NCBI RefSeq assembly: GCF_003797825.1
Contig: NZ_RKME01000006.1
Coordinates: 124,001-188,000 of the forward strand
Reading direction: 5' to 3'
Source: Gordonia sp. OPL2
GTDB lineage: Bacteria > Actinomycetota > Actinomycetes > Mycobacteriales > Mycobacteriaceae
DNA: 64,000 nucleotides
A model generated the notes under the pieces. It was not told the origin of the DNA and searched no databases. It saw only the letters and a list, made by a program, of their open reading frames with translations. Position numbers and translations under genes: made by a program. Every line of letters begins with the position of its first letter. Within the stretch, counting starts at the first letter, position 1. Shown here in pieces: positions 15,632 to 23,246 of the stretch.

Positions 15632-17095
15632 TTGTCCACCACATTCGCTTCCCTCGGCGTGCCCGCCGAACTCGTGAAAGTCCTTGCTGCCGAAGGCAAG
15701 ACCGAACCTTTTCCCATTCAGACCGAAACCCTGGGCGACACCCTCGCCGGCAATGACGTGATCGGTTCCGGCAAGACCGGTTCCGGCAAGACGCTGGCAT
15801 TCGCCCTCCCCCTCGTCGCCGGGCTGGCCGAGATGGGTGTCACCCGACGCCCGGGCCTGCCGACGGGGCTCATCCTCGCGCCGACGCGGGAACTCGCCAC
15901 TCAGATCGCGGCCGTCGTCACGCCGCTGGCCCGCGCCATGGATCTCACCGTGACCACCGTGTTCGGTGGCGTGAAGCAGAGCCGCCAGGAAGAGGCCTTC
16001 CGTCGAGGCGTCGACATCGTCGTCGCGTGCCCCGGGCGCCTGGAGGACCTGATCCGTCAGGGCATCGTCAAGCTCGGCAACGTCGAGATCACCGTGCTCG
16101 ACGAGGCCGACCACATGGCCGACCTCGGCTTCCTGCCCGGCGTGACCCGCATCCTCGCGGCCACCCCTGCCGACGGACAGCGGATGCTGTTCACCGCCAC
16201 GCTCGACAACGGGGTCGACAAGGTCGCCAAGCGCTTCCTCGACAAGCCGACCGTGCACTCCACCGAGGAGACCTCTGCCCCGGTGCAGATGACCCACCAC
16301 GTGTTCGAGGTGTCCCCGGGTGACAAGAACGCACTCGTCCAGGAACTCGCGTCGGGGCAGGGGCGTCGCATCCTGTTCACCCGCACCAAGCATCAGGCCA
16401 AGAAGCTGGCCAAGAAGCTCACCGATACCGGGATCCCGGCCGTCGACCTGCACGGCAACCTGAGCCAGGCGCAGCGTGACCGGAACCTGAAGGCGTTCGG
16501 CGGCGAGGGCGTGCGCGTGCTCGTCGCCACCGACGTCGCGGCCCGCGGCGTCCACGTCGACGGCGTCGAACTCGTCGTGCACGTCGATCCGCCGGCCGAG
16601 CACAAGGCCTATCTGCATCGCTCGGGTCGCACCGCGCGTGCCGGCAGCAGCGGTGACGTCGTCACCGTCTGTCTGCCCGACCAGCGCCGCGACCTGTCCG
16701 GTCTGCTGCGCAAGGCCAACATCAATGTGGCGCCGACCCGCGTCGACGCGTCCTCGGCCGAGGTCGACACCCTGGTCGGTCCCCGCGCCGAGTTCGTCGC
16801 CCCCCAGCCCAAGCCCGTCGCGGCTCCTGCCCGCTCCGGGTCGTCCAAGCCGCGTCGCGACGGCCGTCCGGGCGCACGCACCGGTGGGCAGCGCGGCCAG
16901 TCCGGCACGGCGCGCGGTGAGTCGTCGGGGCGCCGTCACAGCGGCGGTCGTGCCGCGTCGGCCGGGCGTTCCGGCGCCGCACAGTCCCACGCCGGCGATT
17001 CGGCCTCACGCGGCCGGCGCCCGTCGGGTCAGCAGCGCCGTCGCGGTCAGGGCGCGCAGCGCTCGGGTCACGGCGCCGCCGCCGCGACACGCTGA
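15632..17095 (+). CDS. DEAD-box RNA helicase with basic C-terminal tail
   Basis: A 487-aa ATP-dependent RNA helicase. Visible motifs: Q motif (FPIQTETL), Walker A GSGKTGSGKT, PTRELA (Ia), DEAD (II), TAT in place of SAT (III), ATDVAARGVHVDGV (V) and HRSGRTARAG (VI). From about residue 390 the tail is Arg/Gly/Ser-rich, suited to RNA binding. The P-loop is a 15-bp tandem duplication at DNA level. The start is TTG 15632 with only a weak ribosome site; no better start is nearby. It likely remodels mRNA or ribosome precursors, possibly in cold. Confidence 0.92.
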   Translation: MSTTFASLGVPAELVKVLAAEGKTEPFPIQTETLGDTLAGNDVIGSGKTGSGKTLAFALPLVAGLAEMGVTRRPGLPTGLILAPTRELATQIAAVVTPLARAMDLTVTTVFGGVKQSRQEEAFRRGVDIVVACPGRLEDLIRQGIVKLGNVEITVLDEADHMADLGFLPGVTRILAATPADGQRMLFTATLDNGVDKVAKRFLDKPTVHSTEETSAPVQMTHHVFEVSPGDKNALVQELASGQGRRILFTRTKHQAKKLAKKLTDTGIPAVDLHGNLSQAQRDRNLKAFGGEGVRVLVATDVAARGVHVDGVELVVHVDPPAEHKAYLHRSGRTARAGSSGDVVTVCLPDQRRDLSGLLRKANINVAPTRVDASSAEVDTLVGPRAEFVAPQPKPVAAPARSGSSKPRRDGRPGARTGGQRGQSGTARGESSGRRHSGGRAASAGRSGAAQSHAGDSASRGRRPSGQQRRRGQGAQRSGHGAAAATR

Positions 17096-17114
17096 CCTCC
17101 GAGTCCGTCGGCTC

Positions 17115-17435
17115 CTAGGCCACGCCGAGCGCGCGCAGTCCCGCTGCGGCGCCGGCGGCCAGGACGACGACCACGACCAGCGGCGCCTTGAACAGCGCCG
17201 CGACTACACCGACCGCCACCCCGGCCGGTCGCGCCCAGCCGACGAAATCGGGGCCGTCGTACAGTGCGCCGGTGGCGGCGACACCGACCAGCAGCACGAT
17301 GGCCGCCCGGTCCATCAGCGCCGCCGCCTGCGGGCCGACCTCGTAACGACTACGCAACGCCGGTCCGGCGAATCGGATCAGATAGGTGCCCACGGCGAGG
17401 ATCGCCACGCCCATTAGCAGTCCGGTGCCGGTCAT
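17115..17435 (-). CDS. azlD: AzlD-type branched-chain amino acid exporter small subunit
   Basis: A 106-aa protein with about 4 membrane helices, TYLIRFAGPALRS near the N-terminus as in AzlD. With AzlC it forms an exporter of branched-chain amino acids (and analogues). ATG 17435 overlaps the azlC stop in ATGA and has GGAGG upstream, so the two are translationally coupled. Confidence 0.88.
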   Translation of the reverse strand: MTGTGLLMGVAILAVGTYLIRFAGPALRSRYEVGPQAAALMDRAAIVLLVGVAATGALYDGPDFVGWARPAGVAVGVVAALFKAPLVVVVVLAAGAAAGLRALGVA

Positions 17436-18178
17436 CGGGCCTCCTCCAACACGGGTTCGTCGGCGCGGCGGTTCGCTTCGTCGGCATCGCGATCGACCCC
17501 GCCGGCCCGTCGACGACGGATCACCTCGACGACGACGAGCCCCAGCAGCGCCATCAGGATCGGGAGACCGGCCGGCAGGAACGGGGACGCGGCAACCGCG
17601 ATGCCCCCGCCGACGACTGCCGCGGTCAGGGTCGTGCGGTCGCGCAGTGCCGGAATCGCCAGCGCGGCGAGAAGCGCGGGGAATGCTGCGTCCAGTCCGA
17701 GGGCGGCCGGACTGGCCACCACTTCGCCGATCGCCGCTCCGAGCATCGACCCGAGCGGCCAACTGATCAGCACACCGAGTCCGCACAGGAAGAACGCCGC
17801 ACGCGCCCGACGCGGATCGCGCTCGGCCGCCGCCATCACCGCGGTCTCGTCGTTGATGAAATGTGCACCGATCGCGCGCGGCAGACCCCGCCCGAGGTGC
17901 CGTCCGACCGACAGGCCATATCCGAAGTTGCGGGTGTTCACCAGCAGGCCCGCCAGCGCCGCCACGATCGGTGCCCCGCCCGCGGCGATGATGCCGACGA
18001 ACACGAACTCCGACGAACCGGCGAGCACCACGGTGGCAATGACCAGAATCTGCCACCACTGGAGCCCTGCGGTGTGCGCGGCGACCCCGTACGACGCGCC
18101 GATGACCAGCACCGACACACTCATCACCAGGACGGCGCGAACCGTGGTGACGTCGAGTGTTCTCCAGATGGAACGCAT
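17432..18178 (-). CDS. azlC: AzlC-type branched-chain amino acid exporter large subunit
   Basis: A 248-aa protein with about 6-7 membrane helices and AzlC features (GSSEFVFVGIIAAGGAP, NTRNFGYGLSVGRHL, HFINDETAVM). ATG 18178 is chosen; the longer frame to 18205 would run into the divergent regulator gene. The regulator starts only 19 bp away on the other strand, so the pair almost certainly shares control. Function from family: export of Leu/Ile/Val or toxic analogues. Confidence 0.9.
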   Translation of the reverse strand: MRSIWRTLDVTTVRAVLVMSVSVLVIGASYGVAAHTAGLQWWQILVIATVVLAGSSEFVFVGIIAAGGAPIVAALAGLLVNTRNFGYGLSVGRHLGRGLPRAIGAHFINDETAVMAAAERDPRRARAAFFLCGLGVLISWPLGSMLGAAIGEVVASPAALGLDAAFPALLAALAIPALRDRTTLTAAVVGGGIAVAASPFLPAGLPILMALLGLVVVEVIRRRRAGGVDRDADEANRRADEPVLEEAR

Positions 18179-18197
18179 GACCACTATGATGAACACT
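18179..18197. promoter_or_regulatory. 19-bp divergent promoter region between azlC and the XRE-cupin gene
   Basis: TATGAT (18185-18190) lies 7 nt before the regulator's ATG. The azlC promoter must overlap the regulator's first codons. Short A/T-rich repeats (ACTATG at 18184 and 18196) are here and could be operator half-sites. Confidence 0.55.
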
Positions 18198-18812
18198 ATG
18201 GACAACGTTCGTCAAGATGGACGATCGTCCGGCGAATCGAACGAACCGTCCGGTGGCGCCGCGTCGATCAATCCGAAGCAGGTCGTCGCGGCCGCCCTCA
18301 AGCGTGAGCGAACCCGGGCGGGGCTCTCGATCGGTGAACTCGCACGACGGGCCGGCGTCGGCAAATCGACTCTCTCGCAACTGGAGTCAGGTGAGGGGAA
18401 TCCCAGCGTCGAAACGCTGTGGGCGTTGTCGACTGCGCTCGGCGTGCAGTTCTCCGCATTCCTGGATGCGCCCGTCCAGCCCGTCGAGGTGATCCGGTTC
18501 GGTGACGGACCGGTGATCCCGGCCGCCGCTGCCGACTACTCGGCGACCCTGCTGTCGACCGCACGACCGGGAACGCGTCGAGACATGTTCCTGATCCGCG
18601 CGGAACCCGGTGAGCCGCGGATATCCGCACCTCATGCTCGTGGGGTCGTCGAGTTGGTGGTCCTCAGCGCGGGACGGGCAAAAATCGGGCCGACGGGTGC
18701 CGAGGTCGAGCTCGCCCCCGGTGACTATGTCTCGTATGCCGGCGATGTGGAACATGTCTTCGCGGCACTGGAACCGGGCACGGTGGCCGTGATGATCAGC
18801 GAGTCGACCTGA
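18198..18812 (+). CDS. XRE-family regulator with C-terminal cupin domain
   Basis: A 204-aa protein: helix-turn-helix (about 32-86, LSIGELARRAGVGKSTLSQLE) followed by a cupin_2 domain (about 105-200, HARGVVELVVLSAGRAKIG and LAPGDYVSYAGDVEH). Such regulators often sense a small molecule in the cupin. ATG 18198 follows TATGAT by 7 nt (leaderless). Its divergence from azlCD suggests it controls export of branched-chain amino acids and itself. Confidence 0.88.
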   Translation: MDNVRQDGRSSGESNEPSGGAASINPKQVVAAALKRERTRAGLSIGELARRAGVGKSTLSQLESGEGNPSVETLWALSTALGVQFSAFLDAPVQPVEVIRFGDGPVIPAAAADYSATLLSTARPGTRRDMFLIRAEPGEPRISAPHARGVVELVVLSAGRAKIGPTGAEVELAPGDYVSYAGDVEHVFAALEPGTVAVMISEST

Positions 18813-18813
18813 C

Positions 18814-19620
18814 TCAGGCCGGGACGAATCGGCGGCTGAGCGAGGTGGCGAGCCAGGGGCGTGGCCCCCAGGCGAACGCCCGGCCGGTCAACATCGCCCA
18901 GGTCGGCGACATACGGCCGTACGAGGCGAACAACGCGACGGCAGGATCGGCGCTGATGTGGACATCGGCGGCGCGTGGCTGATCGGGGTCGATCTCGAGG
19001 TGGCCGTCGGTGAACTCATAGACGAATCGCTCCGAGCAGCCCCGGAGCCGGATGTCGTACGTTGCCGTGTGATGTTCGCAGCTGGCGTCGTCGACCCACG
19101 CCGGCAGGATCTGGTGGCGACCGCGGGCGATGAGCGCGGCGACTTCGGGGTCGACCTCCCAGGGTGCTCCGATGACGTGGGCGATGTCGTGACCGTGGAC
19201 GACGAACTCACCGATGAGGATGCCGAGAGCGGCGTCCGAGCGGATGCGGGTGTCCCCGTCGAAATCCATCATCGGGACGCAGGCGCCGAAATGGCAGACC
19301 GTGTCCAGCAGGGTGTCGAGGTCGTCGAGGAGCCGATCGGTGAGCAGCGTGACGTCACGGGTCGCGAGGTTGGCGATCTGCTTGGCGTTGAGGTCGGGTA
19401 CATCGGTCGCGCAGGCGGCCCACGTGCCCTTCCCGCGCGCGAGATCCAGATAGCGGGAGGGTGCGCAGGCGACGTGGCCCACGCAGTCGGCGACCGTCCA
19501 TCCGGGCGTGTGCCGTAACCGGGTCTCCGGTTCGTCGACACCGCGCACGAGTTCGACGAACGCGGCACCGGCGGATCGTGCGGCGTCGACGTAGTCGAAC
19601 CGAGAGAACATCGTCCTCAC
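18814..19620 (-). CDS. maleylpyruvate isomerase-family (mycothiol-dependent, DinB-like) protein
   Basis: A 268-aa protein with the mycothiol-dependent maleylpyruvate isomerase N-terminal fold: WTVADCVGHVA (His49) and GEFVVHGHDIAHVIG (Glu138, His142), which would bind the metal. The C-terminal part (about 170-268) resembles an SCP2-like domain. No aromatic-degradation genes are near, so the substrate is unknown. The start is uncertain: GTG 19620 or ATG 19611. It is convergent with the XRE-cupin gene (stops adjacent). A run of nine C residues (19630-19638) lies upstream. Confidence 0.8.
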   Translation of the reverse strand: MRTMFSRFDYVDAARSAGAAFVELVRGVDEPETRLRHTPGWTVADCVGHVACAPSRYLDLARGKGTWAACATDVPDLNAKQIANLATRDVTLLTDRLLDDLDTLLDTVCHFGACVPMMDFDGDTRIRSDAALGILIGEFVVHGHDIAHVIGAPWEVDPEVAALIARGRHQILPAWVDDASCEHHTATYDIRLRGCSERFVYEFTDGHLEIDPDQPRAADVHISADPAVALFASYGRMSPTWAMLTGRAFAWGPRPWLATSLSRRFVPA

Positions 19621-19812
19621 CCGTGGTCACCCCCCCCCAGAATGGCGAGGGCCTCAGGATAACCCCGCTTACGGTGCCGGTGGGGGTGATCGTGACTGAA
19701 CTGTTTCCTGATGCACTGCTCTGTATTCGATTGTGATCAGGGACATTTCCCGTATCGGCGGATGTGCGACAGTGGGTCGGTCGTCCCAGCCGGTGACGGT
19801 CGAGGGCGGCAC

Positions 19813-20310
19813 TCACGCGTTCTTGGCCGCGGCAACGGCGGCGCGCACCGCGTCGGCGCACTCCCGTCCTGCCGGTTCGGGGCCGAGACCGACGTAGAAG
19901 CTGCCGGGTCTGCCCGCGTCGCCGGGCAGACCGGTGATCGTGAAACCGGGCTCGTCGGGACCGACGCCGCCGACTGCAGGTCCGTCGCTGATCGAGGCGA
20001 CCGCGAGCGGTGCCGACAACACGCTCACCCCACGCTCGGCGCCGGAGATCACCACGATCACATGCGTCGGGTGCACGATGACCGCGGTCTGATGCTCCGA
20101 ATCCCTGTCGGTCGGATTGGCGCGACGCCGAAACAGCTTGCCCACCATCGTGTTCGACGGCGGATTCACGCTGCGCGTGCACCATGCCGGCAGTGCTTCG
20201 GTGAACGTGAGCTGGTGGGCGAGGCCGTAGGCGTCCAGCGACGCCCGCATGTCGGTCGGCAGGTCGTCCAGGTCGGTGGCGACGGTGGAGCGCTCGTAGA
20301 GGGGTGCCAT
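19813..20310 (-). CDS. conserved hypothetical protein, 165 aa
   Basis: Not recognised. Predicted soluble, with an alternating strand pattern in the middle (QTAVIVHPTHVIVVISG) and a helical C-terminus (CADAVRAAVAAAKNA). No signal peptide or membrane helix. ATG 20310 follows a TAGATT box by 6 nt (leaderless), which supports it as a real gene. Isolated between the isomerase-family and ferredoxin-reductase genes. Confidence 0.7.
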   Translation of the reverse strand: MAPLYERSTVATDLDDLPTDMRASLDAYGLAHQLTFTEALPAWCTRSVNPPSNTMVGKLFRRRANPTDRDSEHQTAVIVHPTHVIVVISGAERGVSVLSAPLAVASISDGPAVGGVGPDEPGFTITGLPGDAGRPGSFYVGLGPEPAGRECADAVRAAVAAAKNA

Positions 20311-20437
20311 GGCGTCAATCTACGGCGCCACGCGGCCTCCGCACACCTCTCGTCCTGCACACCATCCTGGGGTGACACCCACGGTGGTGTTCGAGATCCA
20401 CGGTGCCGACTCGCTGCGCTCAGCCGACTCGCGCGGC

Positions 20438-21976
20438 TCAGCCCAGCCGGTCGAGCAGCCGTCGTCGTCGGGTCGTGCGTCGCACGGGGAGCAGACCGCT
20501 CTCGAAGTCGGTCAGCAGCGACGCGACGGTCTCGGCGGAATCGGTCTTGTTGGTGCCGATGAAGCCCGACGGTCCGCGCTTGATCCAGCCGGTGACGTAC
20601 AAGCCCGGGATCGCCGTCTCGTCGTCGAGGACGCGTCCAGCGTCGTGCGGGATCACGCCGCGGGTGTCGTCGAACGGTAGTCCGGGCACCGCGACTCCGC
20701 GGTAACCGATCGAGGTGAGTACGAGCGAGGAGTCGATGGTCTCGGTGACACCGGTGGGCTCCATGGCTCCGGATTCCCCGACCCGGGTGTGGTCGACGAC
20801 GACGCCGACAGCCCGGCCGGTCTCGTCGACTCGGATCGATGCGGGGGAGCGGTGGAAGGCCAGTCGGATACGCCGGCCGGCGGCCGTGGGACGCGCTGCG
20901 ACCTCAGCGAGGAGATCGAGCTTGGCCCGGGTGGTCGGGTCGTCGATGACCATGCCGGCGGCCGACTCGAGGTCGGCGGGATCGACCACGACGTTCGCCC
21001 CGTGGTCGACGAGGCCGACCAGTTCGGGGAGCGTGAAGGCCGCGTGCACGGGGCCGCGGCGACCCAGCACGACGACCTCGTCGATGCGGGAGCGCCGCAA
21101 CTCCGCCAGTGCGTGCCGAGAGATCGTGGTGGTGGCGAGTGCATCCGGATCGGAGGTGAGAATCCGGGCGACATCGAGGGCCACGTTGCCGTTGCCGATG
21201 ACCACGGCCCGTTCGGTGCCGAGGTCGACCGGCAGGCGGTCGTGGTCGGGGTGATCGTTGTACCAGCCGACGAACGCCGTCGCGCTGAGAACCCCTGGCG
21301 CGGTGGCGTTGTCGACGGTCAGACGACGGTCGGTCGGTGCTCCACCCGCCCAGATCACGGCCTGATGCCGATCCCGGAGCTCGTCGAGTGTGACGTCTCG
21401 GCCGATGCGGACACCCAGCCGGATGTCGCAGCGGGGATGACCGGCGATGTCGTCGAACAGGCGCATCACCGAGCGGGTGGCGAGGTGATCGGGTGCCACT
21501 CCGTAGCGCGCGAGCCCGAACGGACGCCGCAGGCGCTCGTAGATCGTGACCGTGACCTGCGGGTGGCGGAGTAGCTCGTCGGCGGCGTACATGGCCGACG
21601 GCCCGGACCCGACGATGCCGACCGAGAGGGTTTCGGTCACCGCGAGCCGTCGGGGATTGTCGATGGGCGCCAACGGGAGTCGGTGGGCCGGGTCGACCGG
21701 GAAGCGTGCGGCACCGGTCGCGGTGACATCGAAGTGTGCGGCGTTGATGTCGGCGAACCGCGACTGCTGCTCGTCGAGACGGTGGCCGGGCACGATCGCG
21801 CCGACCGGGCACGCGCTGACACACGCGCCACAGTCGACGCAGGTCGACGGGTCGATGTAGAGCATCTCCGATGTGCCGAACCCGGGCTCTTCCGGTGTGG
21901 GATGGATGCAGTTGACCGGGCACGCGTAGACGCACGAGGCGTCGCCGCAGCACGCCTGCGTGACTACGTGGGGCAT
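20438..21976 (-). CDS. fprB: ferredoxin-fused ferredoxin-NADP reductase (FprB-like)
   Basis: A 512-aa flavoprotein. An N-terminal 7Fe/8Fe ferredoxin domain (CCGDASCVYACPVNCIHP, then CVDCGACVSACPVGAI) is fused to an adrenodoxin-reductase-type module with an FAD loop (GIVGSGPSAMYAADELL, about 119) and an NADP loop (VIGNGNVALDVARIL, about 260). It moves electrons between NADPH and iron-sulfur partners. It starts 52 bp after the AurF-like oxygenase gene on the same strand, so it probably feeds electrons to that enzyme. The same pairing appears, to my recollection, as Rv0885-Rv0886 in M. tuberculosis. Confidence 0.9.
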   Translation of the reverse strand: MPHVVTQACCGDASCVYACPVNCIHPTPEEPGFGTSEMLYIDPSTCVDCGACVSACPVGAIVPGHRLDEQQSRFADINAAHFDVTATGAARFPVDPAHRLPLAPIDNPRRLAVTETLSVGIVGSGPSAMYAADELLRHPQVTVTIYERLRRPFGLARYGVAPDHLATRSVMRLFDDIAGHPRCDIRLGVRIGRDVTLDELRDRHQAVIWAGGAPTDRRLTVDNATAPGVLSATAFVGWYNDHPDHDRLPVDLGTERAVVIGNGNVALDVARILTSDPDALATTTISRHALAELRRSRIDEVVVLGRRGPVHAAFTLPELVGLVDHGANVVVDPADLESAAGMVIDDPTTRAKLDLLAEVAARPTAAGRRIRLAFHRSPASIRVDETGRAVGVVVDHTRVGESGAMEPTGVTETIDSSLVLTSIGYRGVAVPGLPFDDTRGVIPHDAGRVLDDETAIPGLYVTGWIKRGPSGFIGTNKTDSAETVASLLTDFESGLLPVRRTTRRRRLLDRLG

Positions 21977-22028
21977 GTTCTTCGATCCGATGTGACGAGG
22001 AGCGACCGACCGTGGGGGACGGCGTCGA

Positions 22029-23045
22029 TCAGGCTGCGGTGTAGGTCGGTTCGCTGCGGAACCGCGACGGGCGGCCGCCGATGCCGAGGATCTTCCACAG
22101 CATGCGTGACACGGGATTCATCAGGCCGCACTGGTCACCCAGCATGCGGACATCACCGAAGACGTTGCGCAGGAACTTCTTCGATTCGTCGGAGCGCCAG
22201 AAGATGTCGCGCATCACCTCGTCCGGGACGTCGAAACGCTTCTGGAAGCTCTTCGGCGGCACGACGATCGCGCCGCACAGGATGCGCATGGTGAGAGGGA
22301 ACATGAGCGAGAGCAGGAAGCGCTGGAAGCGACCCTTGCGCGGGACGGTCTCCCGCAGGAGGTGATGCGCGAACGAGATGTGGCGGGCCTCCTCGGCCAC
22401 GTGGAGCTGCATGACCGCCGCCATCGTCGGGTGCAGGCTCGCGCGGGTCCGGAGGAAGTCCTTCTGGATGTGGTCGATGGGTTCCTCGCCGCCGAGGACC
22501 CCGAAGAAGAAGATGGTGGGGAACAGGGTCGACGCGAGCGGGACGAACGGCGAGATCAGGCGGTAACCCACCTTCGCGCCGGGCACGTCCATGCCGGTGC
22601 GGTTGACGAACTCCTGGAACATCAGGGTGTGGTTGCACTCCTCTTTCGATTCGTGCGTGGTGTACCGGAATTCCTTGGCGCCGTTGGGCAGCTTGAAGCT
22701 GTACTGCATCAGGCCGCGGATGAGGATCGACTCGAACTGCAGGCCGACCTTGGCCACGTTCGCCTGCCGCCACATCCCGATCTCGATCTGCTTGGCCTCG
22801 GGCAGCTGCTGGTACCACGGGTGACGCCCGATCGGGTCGACCTCGTAGGACAGGATCCAGCGGGTGTCGTCGTCGGTGATCGCCATGTGCGGCGCGTCCC
22901 AGTCGATGTCGACGTAGGGGTCGAAGTTGCGATGCACCGATGCGGCGGACAGGTCGTCGAGGACCTGGGTGTAGTCGTCATCGGTCGTGGACTTCGCGTG
23001 CTCGGGAACGTAGGTGTGTCCGGTGCGCTCGAGGGCGTTCGTCAT
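22029..23045 (-). CDS. AurF-like diiron oxygenase
   Basis: A 338-aa protein with two diiron-ligand motifs: EECNH (Glu136, His139) and EEARH (Glu219, His222), with further ligands nearby (HISFAHH 222-228) and the first-helix Glu105. This matches the AurF/p-aminobenzoate N-oxygenase family (PF11583). AurF itself oxidises an aryl amine to a nitro group; the substrate here is unknown. ATG 23045 has AGAAGG about 10 nt upstream. It leads an operon with the ferredoxin-reductase gene, a plausible electron donor. Confidence 0.85.
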   Translation of the reverse strand: MTNALERTGHTYVPEHAKSTTDDDYTQVLDDLSAASVHRNFDPYVDIDWDAPHMAITDDDTRWILSYEVDPIGRHPWYQQLPEAKQIEIGMWRQANVAKVGLQFESILIRGLMQYSFKLPNGAKEFRYTTHESKEECNHTLMFQEFVNRTGMDVPGAKVGYRLISPFVPLASTLFPTIFFFGVLGGEEPIDHIQKDFLRTRASLHPTMAAVMQLHVAEEARHISFAHHLLRETVPRKGRFQRFLLSLMFPLTMRILCGAIVVPPKSFQKRFDVPDEVMRDIFWRSDESKKFLRNVFGDVRMLGDQCGLMNPVSRMLWKILGIGGRPSRFRSEPTYTAA

Positions 23046-23246
23046 GATCGGCTGACCTTCTCGTCGGCGGCGGTGTGGGCGGTACCGGGCGGTCTGCCGG
23101 CGATGATCCGACGACGCTCCGGTGACACTCTGGTGATGTCACGAACGTAAGTCGGCGGCCGTTCATTTGTCAACACTCAATGTCACAATCCACGATGGCA
23201 CTGCGTGCCGGGCCCTGACTCCGACGCGTACGTCAGGATGGTCGGC

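Noticed and set aside
19630..19638. Run of nine C residues upstream of the maleylpyruvate isomerase-like gene, possible phase-variation tract
   Set aside because: It lies outside the reading frame and away from a recognisable promoter spacer; no evidence of switching.
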